From contig JAGTTD010000001.1 in assembly GCA_018398585.1 (NCBI GenBank), positions 17,129,750 through 17,193,749 on the forward strand: a stretch of 64,000 bases of DNA. The letters are read 5' to 3'. The notes beneath the pieces are model-generated. The model ran no database searches. It worked only from the letters and a program-made list of their open reading frames with translations, and was not told where the DNA came from. The stretch comes from Simmondsia chinensis (lineage: Eukaryota; Streptophyta; Magnoliopsida; Caryophyllales; Simmondsiaceae). Both the position numbers and the translations under genes were made by a program. Positions within the stretch are counted from its first letter, which is position 1. The number at the start of each line of letters is the position of its first letter. Shown here piece by piece: positions 44,501 through 54,806 of the stretch.

Positions 44501-46354
44501 CCTTAGTGCCATGAACTTCCAAAGATACAGTAATTTTATCAAAATCAAATAGCATCGGATTAAAAGACCTCATCCAATCTACCCCAAGCACCATATCACA
44601 TCCTCCTAAAGGAAGAACTCTAAAGTTAAAGGAGAATTGATGATCTTGCATAGACCAACGGAATGCTTGGCACTTGTTTTAAGTAGTAATTGAGTTACCA
44701 TCAGCTACCATCACAGCTAAAGGGTGAGTTTTGATGACTTCATGCTTCACCTTTTTCACCAATTTGGGATCAACGAAGTTATGTGTGCTTCCACTATCCA
44801 CAAGAATGGTAATAGAAGTTTTACCCGCCTTTCCACCAATGCGTATGGTGTTGTGAGCTCCATTCCTAGCCAATGCTTTCATGGAAATCTCAACCTCATC
44901 TTCAAATAGCTCATCATGTGAACCATGCTCAGAACTGTCGTCTGCAGATCCTGAACTATCAGCCTCAGATTCAGCTTCAACACGAGATCCTCTTGCAGAC
45001 ATCAAAAACATTAGATTGCACCTATGTCCGGGATGATATGGCTGGTTACATTTATAACATAACCTTGCAGATCTCTTGTCCACTGAACGGCCAGCCTTGG
45101 TGCTTGATGAGTCTCTTTGATGAGTTTTGTAATTGCTGCTCTTGAATTTGCTTTTGTCACTTGAAGATACAAGTGTAGCCTCAATTAATTTAGCCTTATT
45201 ATAGGCTTTGGAGAGTGTCTTTGGCCCAATGGCCTTAACCAAGTTCTTAATTCTTGGCTTTAATCCACTAATAAAGCATGAGACATAGTATGCCTCGGTA
45301 GAATCTAGATTAATGGCTATCATGTTAGCACGCAAATTCTCAAATCTGATCATATATTCCTTCGTGGAAGAGGTTTGATAAACTTTATTAAAGCTATCAA
45401 CCACATCACTTGTGTCCTCTTCACCATATCTGTCACATAACTCACCCACGAATTGACCCCAAGAAAGACAAGGGCTCTTCAATACACTATAAATCCATAC
45501 CTCATGGTCTCCATGAAGATGCACTGCTGCTAGCTCCACTTTTTTACCTTCATTGATGTTATAGAAATGAAAATACCGTTCACACCTCCTCAACCAAGAC
45601 TCGGGCTGTTTTCCATCAAACGGCTCGATTTGCACCCTTGGCTGTCTATGAGCGTAGCTTCTACCACCAGATGTAGCATCAATACTCAATGATCTCTGCT
45701 GTTGATGCAAATCAGGAGGCCTATTCTATTGTTCTAAGTCATCGGTGGAGCTTCTGTGGTGTGCAACTGAATCAAGAGGTCTGGATTGCAGCCCTGAACT
45801 CTGGCCAAACAATCTGGAATGGCCTGGTTCTGTACTTCGATCATGAGCTCCTGCAGCAGCCTCACCTACGGAAGGTCGATCATCAACTGATCTGATATGA
45901 ACTGAAGGTCCAACTTCTGCTTGTAACATTGGAGATTTACCACGATTTCTATCCAAGCTCTCATTCCTGTCTTGATGAACTTGCAGTTGGACCACCACAG
46001 CTGGAGGAATGAGCTGACTTGTAGGTTTAAGAATCGCATTAACTGATGATTTTCCCTGCTTTTTGATCTGATCTTGCAATTTCTCCAGCCTATCCTCCAA
46101 TTTCGACTATCAATCATCATTTCTTTGCTGATTTTCCAACTGCACTTGCTGTAATCTTGAGAACATGCGTTCTTTTGATTGCGTTCTTTTGATTGTACTT
46201 GTGAATTAGTAATACATTCCTTCATCTGATCAATCGTAACATACTCCTTTGAAGTTTTTGAACCAGCAACAGCTGCATAGGACACATCTGGTTGAACGGC
46301 TGAGGATACATTGCCACCTCCAGCTCCCGATCGTGTCCTAACTCCATCAGCCAT
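41523..46354 (-). pseudogene. Gyp-3 gag-pol, broken
   Basis: Starts at ATG 46352-46354 (MADGVRTRSGAGG). Seen downstream: gag/capsid ([20 protein letters not shown], about 45625) to zinc knuckle (CYKCNQPYHPGHRC, about 45055), protease (LVDSGSTHNF, about 44810), RT (CIDYHQLN, about 44080), a catalytic box reading FFDH rather than FFDD (about 43780), RNase H (ETEASGTGCGAVLSQ, about 43340; the first active Asp is Glu), the integrase zinc site (HDSAWGGHSG to CEVCQQTK, about 42770-42620), core (MDFIVGLP, about 42550) and a chromodomain-like tail near 41550. Breaks include a 14-bp tandem duplication at 46167-46194 that shifts the frame, stops near 46113, 45726, 44679, 44469 and 44202, and a frame change near 42390. 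Confidence 0.88.
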
Positions 46355-46428
46355 ACTTTGATTGTGTTTCCTTGATTTTGCTGGCTCAATTCAAGCAATT
46401 GAAAACATGAACCAGCTCTGATACCAAT

Positions 46429-46493
46429 TGTTAACTACCAAACCTAGATTGATAGCTAACCTTGTGAAAGAGATTGATAAGGTGAGAAGAGAA
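46429..46493 (-). repeat. Gyp-3 5' LTR, left piece on plus strand
   Basis: First 65 bases (plus-strand view) of the LTR, cut at 46493 by NA-2. GAGAA (46489-46493) is the NA-2 target site, repeated at 54236-54240. Confidence 0.92.
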
Positions 46494-47011
46494 TGTTATA
46501 AACCGAGAATCCAAGGCAAGGATTTAAATTGGCTTGTTGGCGGGAATTGTAGTTGGTAGTTAAAATTCAGTTCAAATCCTGTTAAATGCTGCTGCTGTGT
46601 GCGTTGCTGCTGCTGCTGAACTAAATTCTGCTGTTAGGATGGCTTTTAGCGTCAATAATCAGATTTAAATGTTACTTAGTTGTATTCTCGATGCTTCTAG
46701 TAGTTTCTAGCTTAAGTTGGTTAGCCATTTGTCTTGATGCAATGTATTAATTAGTCCTAATTGCTATAAGTAGTAGTTGATGTAATAATCTGAATAATTC
46801 AATCAAAGTATCAACAAATTATCTCAATTGAGATCAATATTCTCTCTCTCTCATCTAACTCTCTCTATTTCTCATCTAATTTCCCTTCTTTCTCTCATCT
46901 AAACTCTAAACTCTACTTTCTCATCTTAATTTTCCTTCTTTCTCATCTCATATTCTCAATCTATCCAAAATTATAGTAGTTTACGTTCGAGGTTCAAGCC
47001 CGAGCGTAACA
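46494..47011 (+). repeat. NA-2 5' LTR
   Basis: TGTTATAAACCGAG...GAGCGTAACA. It has CTGCTG runs (about 46580-46640), a TATA-type box (CTATAAGTAG) near 46764 and a pyrimidine tract at about 46840-46960. Confidence 0.92.
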
Positions 47012-47854
47012 ATTGGTATCAGAGCCTCGTTCCAATCGAGTGCGTAAACAAAAGAAGATTTTAAAAAAAAATTCAGATTCAGGACTGAATTTAGTTCAGT
47101 TCAACCGATCAAAATTCAGATTTGTGATTTTCAAAATTGATCTTGAAAATTCAGAAGAAAAATAAATTTGCTGACGTTATGTGCTAAGCATAACTGATGT
47201 TGATGAAATATCCATCTGATCTGTGGAAGAAGAAGTTACAATTGAGCTAGTTGATCCGCATTGCACTGGATCATCATCAAAAGATCAGTAAGCAGTTGAA
47301 TTGAAGTTTCACTCAGATTCTACAATCCAGTGTCTGAGGTTGAGGTAATGGATTTCTGAGCTTCAAGTTGCAATTCGATGTAAATTCGTGTTTGTTGTGG
47401 ATTGTGTTGTTAAGCATAGAAGTGGTGAGGACTCATCAGAATCTGTGTTTGATTCTGAGAATTATATGAGTTGAGAGGAGAAATTACTTAGGCGAAAATC
47501 TGTCAACGAGGCGAAATTCTGACAACGAGCATCGCAACGAAGGTGTTGAATTCCGCTATTGTTCTTGAAGATTATTGTGTATCGTGTGTTAAATAATCAT
47601 TACAGGCAAAAATTGAAGCAATTTCAGATTCTTAGTCTGAATTATTCACGATAGCTTCGCTGTCAGAGAACGCTCGCAGTTAGGGTTTTGTTCGTGACTC
47701 TGCATATTAAGATTCTTGATCAGTGACAATTGTCGAACCAATAGCAACCGATTGTTGTGCGAACGAAGGTGTACAACTTCATAAAGCAATCAATTGTCGA
47801 AGAATTGCAAAACAAGTTACACTTCTGCGAATTTCGAACAAAGTTTTATTGTTC
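47012..47854 (+). other. NA-2 primer site and leader
   Basis: Primer site at 47014-47026, then about 830 nt without a reading frame before the ATG at 47855. Similar in length and in several phrases to the leaders of NA-1 and NA-3. Confidence 0.7.
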
Positions 47855-47867
47855 ATGGCAAACACGG

Positions 47868-48378
47868 TGTTACGCTCGGGCTTGAACCACGAACGTAAAC
47901 TAATATAAAATGCGGATAGATTGAGAATATGAGATGAGAAAGAATTCAAATTAAGATGAGAAAGTAGAGTTTAGAGTTTAGATGAGAGAAAGAAGGGAAG
48001 GGGATGAGAAAATAGAGTTTAATCTCAAATGAGATTGATATTTTAGATTACTTTTCATTGAATGATTTCAATTACAGCTGAATGAACTATTTATAAGCAA
48101 AACAACAAGCTATTACATTGTATTTGGACTTATTTCACTACCCACTAGGAAGCATCTAGAATCAACTAACTAGTACTTGAATGTATTATTATTGTTGGCG
48201 CCAAAACAGCTGAACAGCAGCAGCCAGCAATGCAGTAGCATCAAGTCACACAACAGCAACAGATATGCAGAGCAACAGCAGTAGCGTTTTAATAGAATTA
48301 ACAGATTTTTAATTCCCCAATTGATTTTCCCGCCAAGTGCCAATTTAAGCTCAAGCCTCGGATTCTCGATTTGTAACA
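47868..48378 (-). repeat. NA-3 3' LTR
   Basis: 511 bp, TGTTACGCTCGG...TTTGTAACA on the plus strand. Nearly identical to 51417-51927. Includes CAG/CTG trinucleotide runs and, on its own strand, the TATA-type box and CTCATC pyrimidine tract. Confidence 0.92.
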
Positions 48379-50592
48379 TTCCCTTCCCCTTGAAAACATT
48401 CTTGTCCTCAAGAATGAAGAGAATGAGACTTGAAATCACTTCTTGATGTAGAGGTAGAAATTGAAGTTGATGGTGATGAACTCCAAGAACTTCTGAGATT
48501 GCATTAAACTTGCAGCTGGACTGGGAAAAAACAGCTGATGAGAGCTTGTTACTGTAATACAACTTGATGAACAATTCACAAATATCCTCCCAATAGCATA
48601 GCTTCATGATAGAGACCCTATTAATCAAAACTCCTTTCAAGAAAAGAAATAGATCATGCCGAACTTGCCGATCGGCACGCTGACAGTGCCTTACTCCTGC
48701 TCTGAGTTCATAACCATTATCCCAACACAAGAGATCTTGCAAAGCATTCAAGATAATAATGTTCTGGACCTGAATCAGCATAACATGAAAGAACTTAAGC
48801 ATACTCTGATTTGTATTAAGTGACACTTCACTCGTGCAAACATGAAGGAACTGATGCATTGAACTACTGAACGTATTGCAACTGTAATGAGCCAACGATG
48901 CACTGACTTTGTAATGTAGCAGGTACCTGAGGTCTGTATTGATCAACCACATATCAACAACACGCACCACTCTTTTTGTTGCACTTCACACAGCCCCAAA
49001 GCCAGCCTTGCTGCTGAAAGTTTCAACATGCAGCAACCATTCGGTAGTTCAGCTTATGTAATGTTGCACAACGGACTTGGTAGGTTATTAACCACATAAA
49101 AATGCATATGAAGTCCTTTAACACCACGGGAGGCCTTCCAAACTCAATCCAAGAGAACCAAATATCAAGTTTAGCTTGAAAATATTCCAAAAAGCAGCTC
49201 CAACAACTGTATCCCTTGATCATGGAAGCAACACACATACTAAATTGTTTCATCTTGGATCTTATCCAAAATTTGTATAGCTCACACAACCATATATTAA
49301 ACCAACTCATGACATGCTTAACATATTCTTGATTGCTTTCCAAATGCCCCAAAATCGCTGCAGAAACCAGTAATGCAGTAGTGCTAATCTGTTGCGATTC
49401 GTAATAATGTATTTTAGCTCGAGTGCAATTTTTCAACAAGAATTCGACTCCTCTTAGCTTCGTATAGTCTTGAGAGACTTTTCCCAGATCAGGAGGTAAC
49501 TTATCATAAGAACTTGCACTTGGACAAGTCATAACTCTACTCACATAGAGGAATAACTCACTCCGAACTTGCCGATCGGCATGCCGAAAATGCATATCAA
49601 CTTTTAGAATTGAATCTGGAGGACTAACACCATCAGTTAGATTAACCGTCACAAGCATGGCCAATGTCATCATTTCCTTCATGAGATCATAAGACTTGTT
49701 CAAATATTCCTCATTTGGAAGCTCATGAGGTCGCACAGCAACTTCTGGAATGTGATGTTGAGACATGCCTCCATCTTATTGAAGAGGGACTTGCCAAGGG
49801 ACAATACTCAACAACTGTGGAAATGTTTTCAATGATATTGGCGTTAAGTTTTCCCGTTGGAGTCTCAGATTCTGCTGCAACTAATTCTTGTATTCGTGCA
49901 TACATATCGGTAAGAGCAGCCTCTTGAGTTAACTCCTGTTGATCATCAAGCATACTAGGTTGAGCCACAACCAAACGCTTCAATTTTGGCTTGGACAACT
50001 GCTTTTTACCCACAACATCTCCCAATGCTTCACTTAGACGATTTCTCTTCGACTTACTCTTTGCTTTCTTAATCATTCCTCGGACATGTGAATCATATTC
50101 CCAATCTAGATGCACGTCATATTGTTCCTCAACATTGTCAATAGACTCTAACTCTCGCATAGAGTCTTCATAAGAGACATCTTGTTCAAACTCAGGTTCT
50201 TCTAGCTTGTGTTCTTCAATTTTGGCATTGTAATGGTCGAGTTCATCTTCAACAACAACAGATTGTACTTCCTCTTTTTGCTCAACAACGAACTCTTGCG
50301 GTAGAACCACTTCCGTAGGTGGAACTATCTGGCTAGAAGGCTCAATTTCTTGCACCCGATCTTCCTTGTTCACATCCTTACCCAAAAGCTTCCTCAACAA
50401 TTGTTGAATGCTGTCTGTTTGGTGTCTGAGTTCGATATTATGCTGCTTAAGTTCGATAAGTTGCTGATCAAACTTAGCGTTCATCTGTTCAGCCATGACA
50501 CATAATTTCCGGAACTGATCGTTAATGGAATACGGAGGTTTGATTGTAACATTTGTGCCAGCTTCTGAATGAGTTCTCTCTCCATCAGCCAT
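48170..50592 (-). pseudogene. NA-3 ORF of unknown function, two frameshifts
   Basis: Three overlapping open pieces on the minus strand: 50592-49723 (289 codons, MADGERTHSEAG), 49766-49023 (247 codons) and 48970-48170 (266 codons, running into the LTR). The first has a coiled coil, the acidic block EFVVEQKEEVQSVVVEDELD identical to NA-1, and the basic block KKAKSKSKRNRL. The second has HFRHADRQVRSELFLY followed directly by LPPDLGKVSQ, then SNQEYVKHVMSWF and FGRPPVVLKDF, matching blocks of NA-1. The third repeats the first block (ADRQVRHDLFLFLK). No pol motifs. Unknown function, probably gag-like. Confidence 0.8.
48398..48415 (-). other. PPT-proximal stem-loop, NA-3
   Basis: On the minus strand ATTCTTG-AGGA-CAAGAAT, identical to NA-1 and NA-2. 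Here the frame reads through it (LEDKN), so it is translated in one element and overlaps the stop codon in others. Confidence 0.8.
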
Positions 50593-51416
50593 ATTTGCAA
50601 ATGAAAAACAAAAGGAATCAGCTCAGTTTGCAGAGTATAAATTCGAGAATCGCACAAATGTAAACTTGTTTCGCAATTTTTTAACAATCGATTGCTTAAT
50701 GGCGTTGTACTCCTTTGATCGCACAAACATGCCCCTACTATTGGTTCCACGATCGCCAACGAGTATAAACCCTAACTGATAAATTTCGAACAGAACTTCG
50801 AACAACCCCTAAACTTGAGCGACTCTTGACAGGAATGTTTGGTCGAGTAATTTGACTCACACTTCTGAATTAGGCTTGATCCTAACTCAAAATCAAGTCC
50901 TCAACACAACACTCAAGCAATCTTAACGAACGAAGTAGGATTTCAACACTTTCGCTCCTCCTATTCACTGTCAGACTTTCGCCTCTGCTGACAAATTTTT
51001 GCCTAAACAAATCTCGACTTGCTAACATATAATTCTCAAAGATCACCGTAGATTCTGATGAATTCTTACCAAGTCTATGCTTAACAATGCAATTTCATCA
51101 CAATTCAGCAACAAGAGCAGTATGGAATCGAATATGAACTCAATCTTCAGAAAGTAATTACCTCAAGCCAACTTCTGAATTGTAGAACCTGATTAATCCT
51201 CAATTCCAGCTGGTTTCTGATCTGTTGATGATGATCAAGTGTAATGTGGATCAAATAGCATCACTTTACTTCCTCTCAACAGATCGAATGGACATTTCAT
51301 CAAGATCAATTATGCTTAGCACCCAACTTCAACACTAATGAATTAATCAGATTTTGTTTTTTTTTTTTTCCGGATATGAGCTTGATTCGGAAGCCGAACG
51401 AGGCTCTGATACCAAT
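50593..51416 (-). other. NA-3 primer site and leader
   Basis: About 824 nt between the 5' LTR and the ATG at 50592, read on the minus strand. The primer site lies next to the LTR. A poly-T run (plus strand, about 51355-51370) sits near the primer site. No reading frame of note. Confidence 0.7.
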
Positions 51417-51927
51417 TGTTACGCTCGGGCTTGAACCACGAACGTAAACTAATATAAAATGCGGATAGATTGAGAATATGAGATGAGAAAGAATTGAAAT
51501 TAAGATGAGAAAGTAGAGTTTAGAGTTTAGATGAGAGAAAGAAGGGAAGGGGATGAGAAAATAGAGTTTAATCTCAAATGAGGTTGATATTTCAGATTAC
51601 TTTCCATTGAATGATTTCAATTACAGCTGAATGAACTATTTATAAGCAAAACAACAAGCTATTACATTGTATTTGGACTTATTTCACTACCCACTAGGAA
51701 GCATCTAGAATCAACTAACTAATACTTGAATGTATTATTATTGTTGGCGCCAAAACAGCAGAACAGCAGCAGCCAGCAGTGCAGCAGCATCAAGTCACGC
51801 AGCAGCAACAGATATGCAGAAAAACAGCAATAGCATTTTAGCAGAATTAACAGATTTTTAATTCCCCAATTGATTTTCCCGCCAAGTGCCAATTTAAACT
51901 CAAGCCTAGGATTCTCGATTTGTAACA
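51417..51927 (-). repeat. NA-3 5' LTR
   Basis: 511 bp; only a few differences from the 3' copy by eye, so this is one of the younger insertions here. Confidence 0.92.
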
Positions 51928-53682
51928 CATGGCTGATATGAGCTCTTTGCAATCAAAATTGGGTGAGCTTTTTAAGAAATTTATGCCAGAATGTGAAGAA
52001 TGGAGACGAGCATCTCAAGAATGGAGACAAGAATGTATGCAGCTAATGGAGAAACGGCAATATTCAGCTCAACCGGTTGTTAACATCAGTTGTGATTATG
52101 CTAGTGTTCTTGATGCAAATGAGTTTCCGGAGCTAGCAGATAGTGTTAGATAACCAAAGTTCAATGTTGAGCAAAGAAAGAAAGTGGCACATGTGGCTGT
52201 TGGAGACGAATTCAACCACGACAATGCCGAAATTGATGAAAACAAGCTTGAAGAACCTGAGTTTGAACAAGACAATCCTTATGAAGACTCTTTGCTAGAG
52301 TTAGAGTCTCTTGACGACGTTGAGGCATAATATGACATGCATCTGGAAGGGGAATACGATTTCCTTGTCCAAGGAATGTTAAAGAAAGCAAAGAGTAAGA
52401 CGAAAAGGAACCATCTAAAAGAAGCGTTGAAAGATTTTTTTGGATAAAAAGAAGTCGACAAAGCCGAAGTTGAAGTGTGAGTCTACTCAAGTGTTGATGC
52501 AAGATGAGGATAAAATCACTCCAGCCAGATGCACGCAAGTAGTTCTTACTGCAAAACTGCAGAGTTCAGTGGAGATATCACATGATCAGCTGAATCGAAG
52601 GAGGAATGAAATGTTCGTTCAACACAAGCAGCAGGAGATTGAACGAAACAGGGATGAAAGAATGCGTCACTTGAGGAGGCACTTTCCGCTGGAGATCAAT
52701 CAGAATGCTGATGTTAGACCTCAAGGTCGATTTCCAGAGGATGAAATAACTGTCAAACCTCAGGATCATCCAAATGAGCAAGTCCAGAAGCTCGGTTCGT
52801 TAACTGCAGCAACAATTGGGGATGAGGGTGAACCAATGCAGGTTGTTGAGTCACTGCAGGTTATAGTCCAAGAATATCAAGTGTGCATTGAAGTCAGGAG
52901 TAATAGGAAGTTGCGTTTGAAGCTCAAGATACAGCAAGGACTCATGATCAGTTTGGTCATTCATTTGAGCCGCAAGAAATGCAATTCAAGCATGAAAGTG
53001 AGAATGAAGGAAAAGCCAATCTTGGAATATCATGGAAGGCCACCTGAATTTGTACTTCTCAAGCTAAATGAAGTGTTATTGAACAAGTCTAATCAGGTTC
53101 CAGCAGTTGAATTACACATTCGGCATGTCGATCGGCAAGTTCGGGATGAACTATGTCTTTATTTGAAGGAAATTGGGACTCATCCACATGCAAGTGCTTG
53201 TGATAGGTTGCCTCCCAACCCGGGAGAAGCTTTTCAAGACCAAATGAAGCTGAGCGGAGTCGCTTTTATTCGGAAAAGATGCACTCGAGCAGCGAGAGTG
53301 CGTTTCAAAGTTCACAACAAACAAAGCTTGGTCTTTAGGCTAGTAATTGAGCTGATAAATGTGCTTGGGAATGTTGGACATCAATTGCAACATCAAGATG
53401 AGCTAGCGGATGGGAATCAAAGGCTCATTTCCATGAATCCAATTTTGCAGCGAGCAATGGCTGTTGAAGTTAGGTTGGTTTGGTTTGGGTTGTGCAGACC
53501 ACTGGAGCTGAATTTCGTAAAACAGATCCAAGCATTGGCAACAAAGGCTTTGGGCTGGGATTACTTCACAATATGCATCCACATAGAGTTCCTCAGCTGC
53601 ATTTTGAAACTTGTTACTTACATGTTTCTGCTGGTGCATGAATTGCAAGACAATAAGTGATTTCCAAGTCTCGTTCTCTTTC

Positions 53683-53700
53683 ATTCTTGAGGACAAGAAT
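53683..53700 (+). other. PPT-proximal stem-loop, NA-2
   Basis: ATTCTTG-AGGA-CAAGAAT, a perfect stem. The ORF stops 20 bases upstream (TGA-independent stop at 53658-53660), so here the stem-loop is not coding. CAAGGGGAAGAGAA follows. Confidence 0.8.
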
Positions 53701-53719
53701 GTTTTCAAGGGGAAGAGAA

Positions 53720-54235
53720 TGTTACAAACCGAGAATCCGAGGCATGGATTTAAATTGGCTTGTTGGCGGGAATTGTAGTTGGTAGTTAAAATTCAGTTCA
53801 AATACTGTTAAATGCTGCTGCTGTGCACGTTGCTACTGCTGCTGAACTAAATGCTGCTGTTAGGATGGCTTTTGGCGCCAATAATCAGATTTAAATGTTA
53901 GTTAGTTGTATTCTAGATACTTCTAATAGTTTCTAGCTTAAGTTGGTTAGCCATTTGTCTTGATGTAATGTATTAGTTAGTCCTAATTGCTATAAGTAGT
54001 AGTTGATGTAATAATCTGAATAATTCAATCAAAGTATCAACAAATTATCTCAATTGAGATCAATATTCTCTCTCTCATTTAACTCTCTCTATTTCTCATC
54101 TAATTTCCCTTCTTTCTCTCATCTAAACTCTAAACTCTACTTTCTCATCTTAATTTCCCTTCTTTTTCATCTCATATTCTCAATCTATCCAAAATTATGT
54201 TAGTTTACATTCGAGGTTCAAGCCCGAGCGTAATA
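53720..54235 (+). repeat. NA-2 3' LTR
   Basis: 516 bp, TGTTACAAACC...GCGTAATA; the final CA is TA. Followed by GAGAA. Confidence 0.92.
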
Positions 54236-54240
54236 GAGAA

Positions 54241-54556
54241 TTGAAAGGGATGAGAAATTAGAGAAATAGATGAGAAGTGGAGAGAGATTATCCAGAAGGA
54301 AATTTGAATTATATTCATTGAATGATCCATTTACATGACTTGAGCTTATTTATACCAAGACACCAAGCAATAACCGAACATAACCACTTCTGGCGCCAAA
54401 ACACCTAGCCGCCATATTTGACTCAAATGGTCCCTAACCGACTTGGCGCCCAAACAAAGCCTGCCAACTAACTTTCAAAAACAATACCAAAGCAAACTAA
54501 AACATTACAAGCAATTTAAGACCAATTACAACCAAAAGACTAAAGGATTTATAACA
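54241..54556 (-). repeat. Gyp-3 5' LTR, right piece on plus strand
   Basis: Remaining 316 bp of the LTR after NA-2, ending TATAACA at 54556. With 46429-46493 it rebuilds a 381-bp LTR, the same length as the 3' LTR. Confidence 0.92.
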
Positions 54557-54806
54557 CTGTAGATGCTACTTAGGTCTGTGCCTTGTTAACCCTAAGGGTT
54601 AGTGTGCTGTTCATCAAATTGTACCTCTGTGGGGGCACAAACGACTTAAGGCATTGGATTCTCCACAGCACAACAATTTCTGCGATTAATTCTTTCCCTT
54701 CTATTATTTTGTTTCAAGTTGTTTTTATCGTCGTTTTGGAACCCTCAACATCAATTTGATTGTAATAGAGTTATAATTTGATCACTCATTACCCTATTTC
54801 TCAAAA
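54557..54806 (+). repeat. Cop-3 3' LTR, terminal fragment
   Basis: Matches 32881-33117: GTTAACCCTAAGG, TGTACCTCTGTGGGGG, GGATTCTCCACAG, TTTGATTGTAA and GATCACTCATTACC in the same order. The expected CA end reads AA at about 54806. Confidence 0.75.

Larger units (their letters stand above)
47868..51927 (-). mobile_element. NA-3: non-autonomous element, minus strand, inside the NA-2 ORF
   Basis: 4,060 bp with 511-bp LTRs at 47868-48378 (3') and 51417-51927 (5'). The flanks CACGG (47863-47867) and CATGG (51928-51932) are a 4/5 target-duplication match, differing by one C/T change. The primer site is the complement of 51402-51414 (GGCTCTGATACCA on the plus strand). LTR sequence and ORF show it is the same family as the NA-2 element it interrupts. 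Confidence 0.92.
47855..53660 (+). pseudogene. NA-2 ORF of unknown function, split by NA-3
   Basis: The ATG at 47855 is followed within 13 bases by NA-3, and the frame resumes at 51933 without a shift. Pieces: 51933-52153 (LGELFKKFMPECEEW, likely coiled coil), the acidic block LEEPEFEQDNPYEDSLLELESLDDVE (about 52248-52325), the basic block KKAKSKTKRNHL (about 52384), then 52440-53660 in another frame after a 1-nt expansion of a T run (about 52433-52440). The last part has a Gln/Arg-rich helix (about 52600-52680), the HIRHVDRQVRDELCLYLK block (about 53115), LPPNPGEAFQ (about 53208) and ARVRFKV (about 53298). Stops at 52151, 52328 and 52445. The function is not recognised; block order shows it is a relative of the NA-1 and NA-3 proteins. 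Confidence 0.78.
46494..54235 (+). mobile_element. NA-2: non-autonomous element nested in the Gyp-3 5' LTR
   Basis: LTRs at 46494-47011 (518 bp) and 53720-54235 (516 bp); perfect GAGAA target duplication (46489-46493, 54236-54240); primer site TGGTATCAGAGCC at 47014-47026; polypurine tract CAAGGGGAAGAGAA before 53720. Without the nested NA-3 it is about 3.7 kb. It has no pol. It is the same family as NA-3, with related LTRs and ORF, and more distantly NA-1. Confidence 0.92.
41113..54556 (-). mobile_element. Gyp-3: Ty3/gypsy chromovirus, minus strand, host to NA-2
   Basis: LTRs of 381 bp: the 3' LTR at 41113-41493, and the 5' LTR at 46429-54556 split by NA-2. The primer site is the complement of 46415-46426 (GCTCTGATACCA on the plus strand). 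Removing NA-2 gives an element of about 5.7 kb. The LTRs differ at about 18 sites (about 95% by eye). Its flanks, CCGTT (41108-41112) and CTGTA (54557-54561), do not match; left lies Cop-3 integrase, right lies the middle of a Cop-3-type LTR. Confidence 0.88.
32193..54806 (+). mobile_element. Cop-3: Ty1/copia element, host to Gyp-2 and the Gyp-3/NA-2/NA-3 nest
   Basis: The 5' LTR ends TTCAACA at 33117 and is followed by gag. Gag is split at 33539/39466 by Gyp-2 with a perfect GAAAC duplication. Protease and integrase follow to 41112. RT, RNase H and the start of the 3' LTR are missing; the last 250 bp of the 3' LTR are at 54557-54806. The left LTR edge (about 32193) was placed by homology to Cop-2 and is approximate. 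No matching target duplication was found. Confidence 0.75.
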
